A DNA stretch of 64,000 nucleotides from Gyromitra esculenta (lineage: Eukaryota; Ascomycota; Pezizomycetes; Pezizales; Discinaceae), in contig JBCAML010000016.1 in NCBI GenBank assembly GCA_038503075.1, forward strand, positions 496,001 through 560,000. Reading direction: 5' to 3'. Positions 46,633 to 58,303 of this stretch are shown here, in pieces (positions within the stretch are counted from its first letter, which is position 1; each line of letters begins with the position of its first letter). Below the pieces are notes generated by a model that worked only from the letters and a program-made list of their open reading frames with translations, was not told the origin of the DNA and made no database searches. The position numbers and the translations under genes are program-made.

Positions 46633-48292
46633 CTACGCAGCTCGCATCTTCTTCGGACTCCCGTTCAATCCGTTTCCATTCAATACTCCATTCGCCGGCG
46701 GTGCATAAGGGATGCTGAGACATTTGATGCCAAGATAGCCACAGATGGCATCAATCACCAGGACGGCCCAGCGACTATATACGCCGAATGCAACCACCAG
46801 ATATGCGCGGAGGTAAAGCAGTTCGTAGAAGTGTGATACGGCAGGTCTAATGAAATGTCAGTATGTAAAAATGCGGAACGGTTGCGAGGGGGTACGCACA
46901 GTCCAAAGAACGGGAAATTGGCCAAGATGGCGCCACCGATAAGAGGAGCAAGAAGCCAAGTCCAGTACGGGAACGGCTGCTTCGTAAGATGCGCCAAGAT
47001 GATCTTGGTAGTCATGCGGCCGAAGACGAAGCTCATAGTGAGGCAGAAAAGGACAAGGTGGTTCTCGCTCAGGATGCTAGTATGCTCGCTGCCGAGCCAG
47101 AACACGCAGCTGGTAGTGAAAATGACGATTGGAGTCCACTCCAGAAACACCGGGAGAACGGGGAGTCCCTGCTTGCGCCGGGCTTCAATGACGTTGTAGA
47201 CGCAGAAGGGCAGATGGGCGACGAAGAAGCTTCCTAGGATGACCGGAATCCAGATGTCTCGGATGCTGTAGTCTTCAAAGAACTCCGAGTGGCCGAGAAG
47301 CGTGCTTAGTGGGCGTGTCCAGATCTCGGGTCCGTAGTAGCCGCTGGCGATCATGAGACTGCACGCGATGATGAGGCCCTCCGTCGGCCCGTTGAAGTAG
47401 CCGAGGTACAGGACGTGGCTGTGGTAGGTTTCCCAGGTAGAGAAGAACATGGGCAGGCACGGAATGAGCGCGGTGAAAGCGCCGGCACGAGTAGGGCCAA
47501 GACCCATAGAGGCGGTTTCGCAGAGCGACGCAAGGGTACAGTTAAGGGAGTCAATTCCATGGCTATCGGGCGGGGAGCAAAAGTATCAGCACAATCCACC
47601 GTGTCGGGATTCTCCAGAAGATCCATACTCAAACAATTCGCCCAACGGCGAACTCGATCCGGTCCGTCGCGCTTGCTTCCCGTCGATATTATCCATCGTC
47701 GAATACGCCCACAGACCGAACGCAAACGAGTAGTACAGCCAGCTGGGGCCCGGACCGACCAGATCGGGCATGAAGTACGAGAGACACGCAACATTGGACA
47801 GGATGAAGCCGAAGCCGATGAGCGTCACGGCATTTGGGGCGAGCCATCGTGGCAGAAGCTCGACCATAAAGTTCCACTATTGCGCGGTTGTCAGGTCAGC
47901 ACGTGATTGGAGAGGCGTCGCGCGTGGTTTGTTTTGAAGTTGTTTAGCACGTGAGAGACACATACGTAATGCTTGAGGATGTACCGCGAGATGAGCGACT
48001 TGTCGACGCTCTGGTAGCGGTAGGACTTTAGGTGTATTAGCTGGTCGTCCGAGAGGAAGTCGGAGCTTTTCCGTTTCTCTGCGCCATCCCGTATGTAAGT
48101 CAGTGTCTGTTATTGGGGCTTTCTTTTTTATTTTTTTTATTTTCTTTCCTTTTCCGCTTCTCTCCGAGACAGTATCGCGGTGGATGGCGGTGGAGATGGT
48201 GGTGGAGGGGCTTCAGGAAAGGGAAGGGGGAAGGGCTATGTACCTCTCAGCGGCTTCTGGTGCATTGTCCGTGTATCTACCCAGGAAGTCAT
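46633..48292 (-). CDS. choline/ethanolamine phosphotransferase (CDP-alcohol family)
   Basis: Five exons on the minus strand: 48292-48244, 48078-47966, 47876-47629, 47562-46900 and 46846-46633. They total 428 residues with all phases closing. Start [12 protein letters not shown], then [20 protein letters not shown] and [14 protein letters not shown]. The catalytic motif DG-x2-AR-x8-G-x3-D-x3-D is complete (DGKQARR ... GELFDHGID) and is assembled exactly across the third intron, which confirms that join. About eight hydrophobic membrane segments follow (for example [15 protein letters not shown] and [15 protein letters not shown]). The enzyme transfers phosphocholine or phosphoethanolamine from the CDP-alcohol to diacylglycerol in the ER/Golgi (Kennedy pathway). 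I cannot separate CPT1-type from EPT1-type specificity. The exon 1 start is the least certain part. Confidence 0.9.
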
Positions 48293-50056
48293 GGCGACAG
48301 CAAGATTCCGGAGATCGGGGGGGAGAAGGGGGAGGGAAGGGAAGGGAAAGGAAGAGGAAGGCAAGCAAGTAAGGGCAGCCTGGTGCTGGCAGGCGGAGGA
48401 GGAGAGGGAGAGGAGGAGAGCGTGCAAGCAGAGGACGTAAACAGAAAGGGAGGCCACAGCCAGCGACGGCAGCGACAGGCTGCAGGTTTTATTTTATGCC
48501 CAGATGCGATGGATAAGATACTGTAGGTACCTGTACATGTGTCCCTGCCAGGGCCCAGGGTTAGGGGTCTGTCCAGATCTTGTTTCGCTTACGATTGCCT
48601 GTCTGCGACGCGGCATAGGGTCTGCTATTTCTCCGAGGCCGACAATCGTCTGCAACCCGATGCGAATCTCAGGAACCGAACTACAGAAGCCGGAAACACA
48701 GTTCCGATGACGCGTGTGCCAAACACAGATTGGGTGATATAATACTGGTTGGTATAGTTTACAGTAGGGGCACTTCAGGTTATACAACTTCACCAGCAGT
48801 CACTCGTGGTCTAGGAAATCCACTCAGAACCAGACGTGAAAAGCAATAGCAGGCAATTCTTGGCTTCTGGACCCTAACAACAGTCCGTGATCCGTGCAAT
48901 TGACAATACATAACCGCTTCAACATCCTCACTAGCCGCTTACATTCTGTGACTTACGAGACCGAGAAGACCCGCGAAATGTATAAATCCCACAAGAGCCC
49001 TAACCAGACACCTAATGAGCTGGCGACTGTGACTCTGCGCCTGTCGAAGATTCCCGGATCGAATACCCAGCTTAATCAGAGCTTGGCTTCGCAAGAATTA
49101 TTTTTCTAGAGTTACATAACGCCTCCTACTCCTAGCTTGCGCGATTCATAGACAACGCAGTGCATCTGTTTTTGTATTAGTAAAAGTCTCTCGCTCTCCA
49201 TTGGAGACTTGAGAGAGTATCGAGTCCACGCAGATCCTCGAATTTCGAGAAGAGGTAATATCCAGTAGAACTACAGTACACAGACCCACAGTTAGCAACC
49301 TGTATCTATGCTCAACTTTTTTCGAGATAGAGTGCAGCTTCCGACACTGCTCCGACACTCTTAAAAGACGATCTTTCTTTCCAGGAGAGAGCTAGGGTGA
49401 CATAAACCCTTAATGATAACGCTTCTTGCCGGGTACAGAAATCGGAAGCCAATAAATCCTCTACCAAACCCCATATGAAGCTTTGCGCACAAGCGTTGAG
49501 ATCCCGGCCCACTCAATACGCTGTCGCTGTCGTTGTCTTGCTGCGAAGCCTTTATCTAGCGCATCTACCGATCAGCTATGCTGAAACCCCCGGAGAGGAT
49601 GTGAAGGAACGACACTTGCAAAGTGCTGCCCGAGCGAGACACGGTGAAGGACAAATGTGTCCCAATACTCCTTGGGCCAAACTGAACATTATCTATAGCT
49701 CCCTTGCTGACCAGCCGCCTCCTAGGGCTAGGGAGGACCTAGTTTAAACAGAACGAGCAGCGGATCATCTTAAAGTAACGTATTTTTATTACGAGAAATC
49801 TAAGCTGCCCAGGCTGATATTTTGTATTTATTCAAAACAAATTGAAGTTGAAAAAAACCCGAATCCCTCTATAAAATTACCGTTTCCCTCGCTGCCTCTC
49901 CCAACTAAACCTAATCGTCAAGACAGCAAAGGATTTCCCACCGCAAACCAATAGTTTTGCAAATTGAAACCAATCCCAACGCCAGTAAAATGTACCAATC
50001 GGCCCATCTCCCTCAACAACAAGTATATATATAAACAACGTTCCCATAGAACGTAC
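48293..50056. other. gene-poor stretch
   Basis: Upstream flank of the phosphotransferase gene and downstream flank of TFIIE-beta. One 90-codon frame at 49475-49747 (plus) has a hydrophobic start but no other support. No RNA gene or repeat is recognised. Confidence 0.4.
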
Positions 50057-50905
50057 CTACCTCTTCAAATCCTTCGAGTCCTTAAGAATGCCCGTCATAT
50101 GCGTATTGCTGACCTTAACCCTTCTATTCTGCGCCTTCTTCCTCCCCTTCTGCTGGCCACCCTTAGTCTCCTTCTTGATCGTGCTCGGGTCCACACTCGT
50201 TGGCTTCAACCCAGCCTTCTCCAGTTCCCCAGGCAGCTCTGCAGCCGGCGGGATTGGAATCTTATGCCAAATCGCCTTGAACTCGTCTTCAACCTCGATG
50301 TCCAGCGTCTTGTCATTGATCCACACCATCCTCGGCTGATTATCCTTCTTCGTCCTCGTCACCAGGATATCGCCCTTCTCCTCCAGATCCGCAATCGTGT
50401 CCACAGCTCTCGCCCACCCGTCCTTCAGCTCCTTCACCTGCAGTCCCTGCGCCGTGGTCTGCTGCTGCAGGTGCGCCAGCAGCGCCTGCGCAGAGCGTAT
50501 ATTGTGGATCGGCTTGTAGTCGAATGTCTCCTTGACCGGGTCCCACGTGAGGCGTTCGTTCTCCTTGAGCACGAAGAGCAGATCCGCCGTCATGGGTATT
50601 GAAAGGTAGCTCGCGATCTGCGCTGGAGTCTGCGGGATCTCTTTGGTCTTGAGGTACGTGATAGTGTGGTGCACCAGCGTCATCATGTGCTGTCCGATGA
50701 GCGCTGTGTCTGTGGGCTGGGAGTAGACGACGGTGGGCGCGATGGGCTTGGTGCGCTCGACGCGCTTGCGTTTTGGGTTGGAGGGTGTCGGGGAGGGAAC
50801 TGACGTGGCGGCGGCGTTGTTGATGACAGTGCGGCGTTGGCCTGTCAGGCCGGCTTGCGCCTGGATTGACTTGGTGAACGCTGCGGCTTGTTTGTCGAGC
50901 GACAT
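50057..50905 (-). CDS. tfa2: transcription initiation factor IIE subunit beta
   Basis: A single exon, 282 residues from MSLDKQAAAFTKSIQAQAGL. A basic patch KRKRVERTKP precedes the winged-helix core (HHTITYLKTKEIPQTPAQIASYL, LLFVLKENERLTWDP, FDYKPIHNIRSAQALLAHLQ), the tandem winged-helix region of TFIIE-beta. The second part is VKELKDGWARAVDTIADLEE and WINDKTLDIEVEDEFKAIWH. The tail is Lys-rich (KGGQQKGRKKAQNRRVKVSN). TFIIE bridges Pol II and TFIIH in the preinitiation complex and stimulates promoter opening. An in-frame upstream extension to 51007 is His/Ser-rich and probably untranslated. Confidence 0.93.
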   Translation of the reverse strand: MSLDKQAAAFTKSIQAQAGLTGQRRTVINNAAATSVPSPTPSNPKRKRVERTKPIAPTVVYSQPTDTALIGQHMMTLVHHTITYLKTKEIPQTPAQIASYLSIPMTADLLFVLKENERLTWDPVKETFDYKPIHNIRSAQALLAHLQQQTTAQGLQVKELKDGWARAVDTIADLEEKGDILVTRTKKDNQPRMVWINDKTLDIEVEDEFKAIWHKIPIPPAAELPGELEKAGLKPTSVDPSTIKKETKGGQQKGRKKAQNRRVKVSNTHMTGILKDSKDLKR

Positions 50906-52029
50906 GGTGAGGGTGGTTGATGGTGATGGAGGGGAAGACGAACTGTGGTGATGGCTGGAGTGTTGAACTTGGAGCAAAGGATGCAAGGGAAGGTAATGCC
51001 AAGCCACTAGTCATAGTTTGGGTGATTTTAAGGCACCGAAATACAGTACCCTCCGCGAGAACAAAACCAGATATAGATAAAATTCGGAGTAAGTAAGGAA
51101 AATCTCCTCGGGATTACAGTGCTTCATGGGAAGATGGTGAGCTGCGGTTTGATTTTGGTAGGACCACCAAGAAGTCACAGAGTTATAGGAAGGGTATTGG
51201 TTTTTATACTGTAAAAAGGGACCCGTGATACGGTATATCGAGAGGGTGCAGGACTCAGTACCCTCTCAATAGTCCTTGCCAAATCCTGATCTCTGTTCGT
51301 CATCAGATCGTGTTTGCCATCCGGCCGTGCTAGGCTATAGGCCTAATCTCGTCATTGCGTATGATATGGGACTGTAAAGTCTCAGTGATACTCCAGTGAA
51401 CTGGTCCAGACCAGTCAGTTCTCAATTAACCCTACTAGGCAGGGTAACTGAGCTCAACCAATCACACTGCTAATCAGGGTAACAACTACCTACCAAGTTA
51501 CACAGTGGCCACACCATACAAGACCTGCTACCTACACATACATGTACCTATTCGTTCCCGGGCGTATGAACCGGAAAATAAGAGGGGTGTGGCCTTTGCA
51601 CGCTACGGTACCACGTCCAGGCTGCGAGTTATACAAAGCCACTCCTCCGCTTTCTAATTCATGCGCCTGGGAGTGAATACATGTAGTTTACACTGGTCTC
51701 ACGCCCAACCCTAGCAAGCTCGCCAGTTGAGACTTGGCATAAGACTAGGTTTACACGTATTCATTTAGTTCCTTTGTCACAAATTCAGCCTCAGTTTCAT
51801 GGTCATGATTGAACACACGTGAGGGTGGAGTACCACTTGTAGAGAGGAATTCTTGGACGAAGAGGGTAAGAAAGTCGTCCTTTTGCACTATGTCCACACC
51901 TCGTACATACAGCAGCGCCAATGCAAAACGCTATCTCTGTACATCTAGTAAATAGAACGTAATACTATTTCAGCTATCAGTAAAAAACAGAAAGTTTTGC
52001 CAAGGATATATCGGTACAGAGGGAAGGAC
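50906..52029. other. intergenic with truncated MITE
   Basis: Apart from the family A relic at 51190-51337, no gene is supported. TACATGTA at 51539-51546 and 51678-51685. Confidence 0.45.
51190..51337. mobile_element. MITE family A, truncated copy
   Basis: Matches the right half of the element at 24011-24268. It has the internal GTACCCTCTCAATAGTCCT and then the terminal arm (TCTGTTCGTCAT..GCCATCCGGCCGTGC) with several C/T and G/A differences. TA follows at 51338-51339. The left terminal repeat is missing. Confidence 0.7.
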
Positions 52030-52400
52030 AAGGCGACACCAAGGGAGGACCTGTTGGTATAGCAAGGAGGAATTTTTGGTACAAGGAGAAAAACTGCGAG
52101 TTCAGTAAAATAGTTCCGGTCTCAGAATATTAGGGTAAACGATGGGTGGGAACACGACCTGGCTCTCAAAAATGTACCAAAATGGCCCGTTTCGACCAGA
52201 CCCATCAAAGCAGTCCAAAAAAAGATATTGAGTTCAGTACCTGGGATTCCCACATGGTCACCCACTGCAGTACTAACCAGGCGATACGATGCTTGGATAT
52301 GCCAGAGCGGACGGGATGGCTCATTCTCATCGTTCTATGACCGAACACGTTGTTGCATGTCTGTTCTAGGACTATAAGGGGCTCGATGGGTGAGCGCTGA
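52030..52400. repeat. duplicated segment carrying 5S rRNA, copy 1
   Basis: Similar to 54310-54990. The downstream side shares CCCATCAAA, CGGTCTCAGAATATT/CGGTTTAAGAATATT and GGTACA-GGAGAA. The upstream side of the 5S shares CCTAGAACAGACATGCAACA (minus strand). Flanks differ mostly by transitions while the 5S core is nearly identical. Confidence 0.65.
52230..52348 (-). rRNA. 5S ribosomal RNA
   Basis: Minus strand, about 119 nt. The 5' part is GTGTTCGGTCATAGAACGAT. The conserved core is CCATCCCGTCCGCTCTGGC, then AAGCATCG, GCCTGGTTAGTACTGCAGTG and GGTGACCATGTGGGAATCCC, and the 3' end is AGGTACTGAAC. The two ends pair as helix I. The TFIIIA/box C region is intact. A T7 run (CTTTTTTTGG) a few bases beyond the 3' end is the expected Pol III terminator. 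Confidence 0.88.
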
Positions 52401-54309
52401 TCCCCTCGTATCGTTTATCATTGTCTTCACCAAGTGCTAGTAGGGCTTGAAAGCTGCTGCAAAAATACTGCGTTGCTACTACTCGAGCACAGCTGCAACC
52501 ACAGTTCTACTTCTTCAGGTGTACCCCGGGTATCAACTAGGAGAGGAGCTTCCGGATGCACCGAGGATGACAGAGTTTAGCACTCGATTGGCAAAGCTAG
52601 CATAGAGTAGAGTGGTGGTCAGATAATTAGCAAATTAATCTATTCCTCGGCGACCTGCAGTTTGAGTTACTACAAATATGGTCAAGCTGAATATGAACCA
52701 CACAGTTCCACCTAAAGAAATATATGATGCGTCCTGAGCCATAGTCCTGGCCCTGATCGCCTTTAGAGCCTAATGCGTCAGACAAACAATAAATAAATGT
52801 TGTCGATGTAGGTGTAGACTGGTTGAGGGTTCAACAAGTACCCATAAAAATTCGCGGGGAGTGCTAGTCGCAATTGCAAACGGTCGAGCAGACGATGAGC
52901 AAAAAAGAAGAAGCAATGATAATCGACTTTGAGTTAGCACCGTATGTGATCAACCCTTGCTGTAGACCCGTATGGGTGCCCGCTGCGCCCTTAACTTCCC
53001 TATGCCTCAAAATTCGTTATGAACTTGTAAGTACCTTAAAGGTTAATAGAGAGAGTCGCAAGCAAGATATTTCAATTAATCAGCGCACTGAGTATTTCAG
53101 ACCGACATTTGAGCTCAAATATTGGCACAGGTTTTCAATCTGAATCAAAAGCTCTCATCCAGCCATGGACGCTTGAAGAAAAACAATTGGGGAAAGCACA
53201 AGTAATTACATCATTTCTGTCCTGCGCATTAGCCGAGCTGTTCTAACTCTTCCTCCTTATTTAAAGTCACTCCGCCGACTTCCTCGTCGACGTCGTATTG
53301 ACCAACATCATTGTTTCCGGATACAAATATAAAAGTCCAAGGCAAAATTTCCCCATCTCGTATTAGCTCCATCGCAAACCACCGTCCATAGCCTGCTATA
53401 AAAGAAATCGGATACCAGACACCTGGATACCACCCTATCTGTATCAGATACTCGCCGAATACTTCTATAAATCTCACGCTAGCGGAAGTCCTAATACCCC
53501 ACTCACTTTTAAGCATGCAAACTCCGCAATCTCTGAAAGTTCAATCCAGCTCTGGCGCAGTGTGAACCCTTGCTAAGTACCCACTTCTCGAATTCGGGAA
53601 TTTGTTGAGTTCAAGAAGCAGGTTGTTTCATCTTCACAAGGCGTACATCTTTCGGCGCATCGTCGTCCGCCGTTTTTGTCCCCCTCCCCACGATACACGA
53701 GACGTTTTCTCGTACCCACTATCGCCACTTCGCACTCGCTTTTCTCAGAATTCCGTGGTCGCCGAAAAGCTCACAGTTAGACATAATATAACAGGTCGGG
53801 TGGTTGAAGTTGAAGCTGAAGCTGTTTAAAAATTCCAGGTAAGTAATATACAAGGAGAAGCCAAATCAAGCTGCAGTGTAACATGGGAATTTTTATAAGA
53901 GACGAGAGAGGAAGAGCTCCATTATATGCACCTCTTTAGCCACTATCTTTCCGCTCCCAAGCTCCTCTCTATCCTTCCTCTTTCTTTTTTTTTTTAGCGC
54001 GCTAAGCCTTAAGATCTGCCTTCCCAAATCACCTGGGAGGAAATAGAGTGAAGTGATATGTTCCGGCTGGCACAAAGAGATGACTCTGTATTACATTATA
54101 AGTATCGAGATCACCTCTACCGGAATCGAACTCCCCAAATATCACCCCAATGATAAAAGCGAATAGCGAGTTAATTGCGATAGTCGGACCTTATTTATAT
54201 TAAGCTCTTGCGAGTAAAACTGTCTATTGGAAAAATCTACCACTTTATCCTCTATACAAGCACATTCGTGTTCATGCGATTGTGCCCCGGAGTCTTTGTC
54301 TCCAACAGG
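52401..54309. other. gene-poor stretch
   Basis: No well-supported gene. A 95-codon frame at 53229-53516 (minus; GWYPGVWYPISFIAGYGRWF) has protein-like composition and may be a fragment of an unrecognised gene. An 89-codon frame at 52874-53143 (plus) is weaker still. Confidence 0.4.
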
Positions 54310-54990
54310 GCCCCAGTTGCAGGTACTGAAGGACTTGTCGGTGCAAGGGGAGGATGTGAGTATAACGAGCATGAATTATTGGTACAGGGAGAAGGGTTGC
54401 AGGCTCGATAAAACGGTTTCGGTTTAAGAATATTGGAATGGATGATAGGTGAGAACACAATCCGGCTCTCTAAATGGGTGTCGTTCTGGCAAAATGTTAC
54501 TTACAGCATCCCGCTTGTCAAAAGCCCGCATCACAACTAATTGGTCCCAGAAATTCTAACTGTAGAATACATTTTGAACAATCAATAAAATATTTAACGG
54601 GGAGATACGATTTCCGGGATGCATTCGACACATACATGTACTCAGTCTCGGTCGCCACCCTTTCTTTAGTCTAGCACTTTACTATTTCCACAGATCTAGT
54701 TACCTTTTCGTTGCGACCGCGTAAACAGCCTTCCCACCCAAGTGCACCAAGATAGCCTGTTTCAACCAGACCCATCAAAATAGCCCCCCCAAAAAAATAA
54801 TAATAGTTGAGTTCAGTACCTGGGATTCCCACATGGTCACCCACTGCAGTACTAACCAGGCGATACGGTGCTTGGATATGCCAGAGCGGACGGGATGGCT
54901 CATTCTCATCGTTCTATGACCGAACACGTTGTTGCATGTCTGTTCTAGGATGATAACGGGGAGGCGTTGGTCCACTCGTACCACTCACCT
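54310..54990. repeat. duplicated segment carrying 5S rRNA, copy 2
   Basis: Same units as copy 1 in the same order, but about 240 extra bases (roughly 54480-54725, including a TACATGTA at 54633-54640) separate the distal flank from the 5S part. The flanks have diverged more than the 5S. Confidence 0.6.
54809..54927 (-). rRNA. 5S ribosomal RNA
   Basis: Second 5S copy. I see only one base difference from the first (CGATACGGTGCTT versus CGATACGATGCTT on the plus strand). Helix I, the box C region and a downstream T-run (TTATTTTTTTGG, minus strand) are present, so it should be functional. Confidence 0.88.
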
Positions 54991-56003
54991 ATCGTTGTAA
55001 TACCTATCACACTATCATCACCACCATCCACCACCACCATCACCCTCTTTTCTCAAGCACTAGGACGCAATGCTATTATATTTACTAGCTGTATAGAGTA
55101 CGTGCAGCGCGTTGATGAAATAGGGAGGCTCGTTAAATAAGTTCTTGTTGGCACCGGGGTAAACTTATGATGGGTGGAGGATTAGAAATACATATAGTAG
55201 CATGCTCACTACATGTATTGAGGTGAAGATGACATCCTTGTACACTTTGGATAGCTGTAGGACATAGGGAATAAACGACCTGCAAATCTGTGAGGGCGAA
55301 TTGATCCTGGTACTACATGTATCACGTACTCTCATCCCCTAATCGGGACAGTACATGTAGTAATCCTAGATACAGATACAGCTGCTATAGCACATCTCCA
55401 ATAACGCCAGGAATAGCGAGATCTTCAGCCCTTCCTTGTGGGCCGCTGTACCCCACCGAAGCGGTCCCGAGAGTATACGTACGGGCCTGTTGCGGCTGCT
55501 AAACGGGTATGGGCTTGGCGCTTTCCGCTTTTGAGTCTGCGTAGTTCGTTCCTGGATTGCATGGCTGGCGGACTAAAGGGCTTGAGTAGAGCATGATGGG
55601 CTGGCTTTCTCATGGCTTTAGTCGGTATTATATGTATTTGTAACTCCTTGCTCGTGCATCATCAGTGATCACTCGACGGGATTATTTTTTTGTATGCTTG
55701 TGTTGGTTAGGATCTTTGGATACGGCTGAGTTGATATGGTAAAGCTCTAGCAGAGCAAAACACAACCTGTTTGATTACCAGAGGACACACATGCAACCAC
55801 CAACACGAAGCCAAAGCTCCTAGCCAAAACCTATCCTCTCTCACGAACACTATCGCCCAAGAACCTTATAGAGCGAATTGTAATTTTTCAACAGCTATTT
55901 CCAGCAAACGTAACAAACGCAGGGTACTAATCTCACAAAGCGCCCCCCTCCAGAATTAGCAATTTTCGTAAACCCCGTCAATTCCCCTTAGCAAAAGCCT
56001 TAG
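54991..56003. other. intergenic
   Basis: No gene. CCACCAC-type simple sequence near 55018-55050. Three TACATGTA palindromes at 55210, 55314 and 55352. Confidence 0.45.
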
Positions 56004-57248
56004 TTAAGAATACGACAGCCTCCTCTTCTTGGGATTCACCGCATCCTCGCTCTTCCCGCTCTTCAACTCAACCGTATGCACTGCATTCCCAATTTTAACC
56101 TTAAGTATCTCCACCCCCATCTTCAATCTCCCCATCTCCTTCGTCCCAGCAACAACCTTCTCTCCACAGCCCCCTTTCGCCATCAGGATCTCGTTAACCT
56201 TGTCGATCATGGCCTTGGTAGGTTTCTGCAAGCACCACGCGAGCGAAACATGGAACCCGTCTCCATTCAGCCCATACAGCGCTGGCTGCGCAAACGCCTC
56301 AAAGGTGCGATTTGCAAGCTGCAGAAGCCTCGGAAGCTACCTGTTATCAGCTCTACTTACTTAGCAGCCCCCTCGCAACTACAGCACACTCACCTCTCTG
56401 CTTGATCCTTTCGAGGCCTTTAGGACTAGGAACCAGCGCGTTTGGTCGGAGTTACAGACCCACTCGAACCCTGTAAACTCCACGTCGAACCTATCCCCAC
56501 ATCAGCCATCTCCCTTCTTCTTCTTCTTCTTCTTCTTCTTCTTCTTCTTCCTCCTCCTCCTCCTCTCCCTTCCTCCCTCTCCCCCTTCTCCACGGCTAAA
56601 AGAAAAATAGTGAAACCGGGGGGGGGGCTAACGGCTTGACACGGGCTTTCTCGACCCTCTCTTTCAACAACTCCAGAAACCCCTCTCGCTGGGCAGTCGC
56701 CAACACGTTAGGCCTGCTAAGACTAAGATGCAGCGGCAGCTCGCTCCCTAATTCGCTCTTAAGGTGGCTCTGCAGCACCAATCCATCGTCCTTCAAAACC
56801 GCTGCTGCAGCGCTATACACATCGTCCAGCAATTCGAATTCTAGCCGCGACAAATGCCCTCCAGATCCATCAGCCACCTTTTTGTGGAGGAAGTAAGGGA
56901 GGGAGGGGAGGAGGGGGGAGAGGAGGGAGGAGAGGTACACTCAAGGAAGACGTGGGTGGGCCAGTTGCCGGAAACGTGTGGGATGGAGCGTTTACGGCCC
57001 CCGTGGAAGGACGGGTCATCTTGGTTGCCTATCCGTGGAGCGACAGCATAGAGATCGTGGAAACGCGGGGGGAGCGGGGGTAGCGACGAGACTGGCTTGG
57101 AAGCTGTGGTGGAGGTGGTGGAGGTGGTGGTGGTGGTGGAAGAGGAAGAGGTGGTGGAGCTGAGTTTTTGGGATTTGGCGGGGGGCTGTGAGTCTGAGTC
57201 TGAGTCTGAGTCTGAGTAGTCCACGAGTGGCATTTTAAGGGACGTCAT
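56004..57248 (-). CDS. usb1: U6 snRNA phosphodiesterase USB1
   Basis: Four exons on the minus strand: 57248-56939, 56858-56633, 56490-56394 and 56336-56004. They total 321 residues from the first Met or 316 from MPLVDYSDSD at 57233, the more usual start for the family. After a Ser/Thr-rich low-complexity N terminus, GGRKRSIPHVSGNWPTHVFL continues across the first intron into EWHLSRLEFELLDD. Both catalytic 2H-phosphoesterase motifs are present: LPLHLSLSRP (HLS) and GDGFHVSLAW (HVS). The middle has TGFEWV..TRWFLVL. USB1 trims the U6 3' oligo(U) and leaves a terminal phosphate, stabilising U6 in the nucleus. The second intron (56491-56632) starts with an unusual GTTAGC and contains a (GAA)n tract, so that boundary is less certain. 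Confidence 0.88.
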
Positions 57249-58303
57249 TTGTGGTGTTTTGCTGTATTAGTTGGTTGAGTATTCGGTTGTTTGCTGGCTG
57301 GAGGGCCTTATCGTGGGCGGTGCGATTGTCACGATGTCGGATTGTCTGGGGTGCGTAGGGCTTGTGGAACAGACCTTCCCGCGGATGGGGTTGGTTCCTG
57401 CAGGAAACCCTAGCCCTGGGCGCTGGGTGGCTTGGCGTGACGCAGCCGTCCGGAGTTTGGGGGGAGAATGGCCCGAGAGGCGGAGTGAGCACACGCATCT
57501 AGAGACTGCCAGGTGCTTCTCAGCAATATGCGGGCAATGAAGGAGGGACATCGGAAGGCTTGCAATTGCTGGGTGAACACAGAGCTGTGGTGAATCGTCT
57601 GCCTGGCTGCGGTGGGAATGCAGCGTGGAGGCTCCGTGGCCTTGGTAGCCTTTGAGATCTGGAGTTGTTAATTTCGCATTGATCTTGGATTACATGTGGT
57701 ACTGCATGTGCTTGTCTAAACGACAGCGAAGCTGTGGATTGTTTGCAGTGACAGCTATACGAAGCGTGGCTTACCTTGGGGGTGTTCGTCCCTTGTTTAC
57801 TCATGCCTCCAATTGCAGTAATTTCCTGTGCCATCGAAGTGTAGCTGTATCTGCATGTATTCATTATGTTCGTATGTGACATACGAACTCCAATCCATCT
57901 GGTTCACGATACACGGCGTTTGTGTTACTACTACGATCACCGAGTATCACTCGACATCCCTCACCGCTGCGTCGACGATCCCGCAAACCTTAACACAAAG
58001 CCCCGTTTCAGAACCCACAGAGGCCAATAGAATGGCAGTCTGCGTGTACGAAGCCCATCACTGAAAACCGTTCAATTTGTTAGCGATGTGTCTCGGCATA
58101 GCCTGGGAGGCTGTGCCACCAAGTGGCGGGACGGGGGAAAGCCTACCCAAAACCGCCATTCTATTGAACCCAGTATCGCTGGATTCTGTATATAACAGGT
58201 TCATATCTCGTCTTGGATTTATCGACACCATTCATCCCACAACCGTTCATCACCACTCATCACTACCACTATCGTTAACACTACCCTCCTTATAAACTGC
58301 AAA
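57249..58303. other. divergent intergenic region
   Basis: Upstream regions of USB1 (minus) and the small gene at 58304 (plus). No other feature is supported. Confidence 0.45.

Noticed and set aside
47563..47628. Loss of the CDP-alcohol motif in the phosphotransferase
   Set aside because: Removing a 66-nt intron reconstitutes the full DG..AR..G..D..D motif exactly.
53229..53516. A 95-codon minus-strand frame as a gene
   Set aside because: Protein-like composition, but the upstream sequence has an in-frame stop and no family is recognised; mentioned only in the gap entry.
54072..54140. A reverse-strand B-box-like GAGTTCGATTCC near 54118-54129, possible tRNA
   Set aside because: No A box or cloverleaf could be formed around it.
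56841..57248. USB1 exon 1 read straight through to a stop, implying a frameshift
   Set aside because: An 80-nt intron (56859-56938) with GTACCT and GGAG ends restores the conserved HVFLEW and the correct frame, so no lesion is needed.
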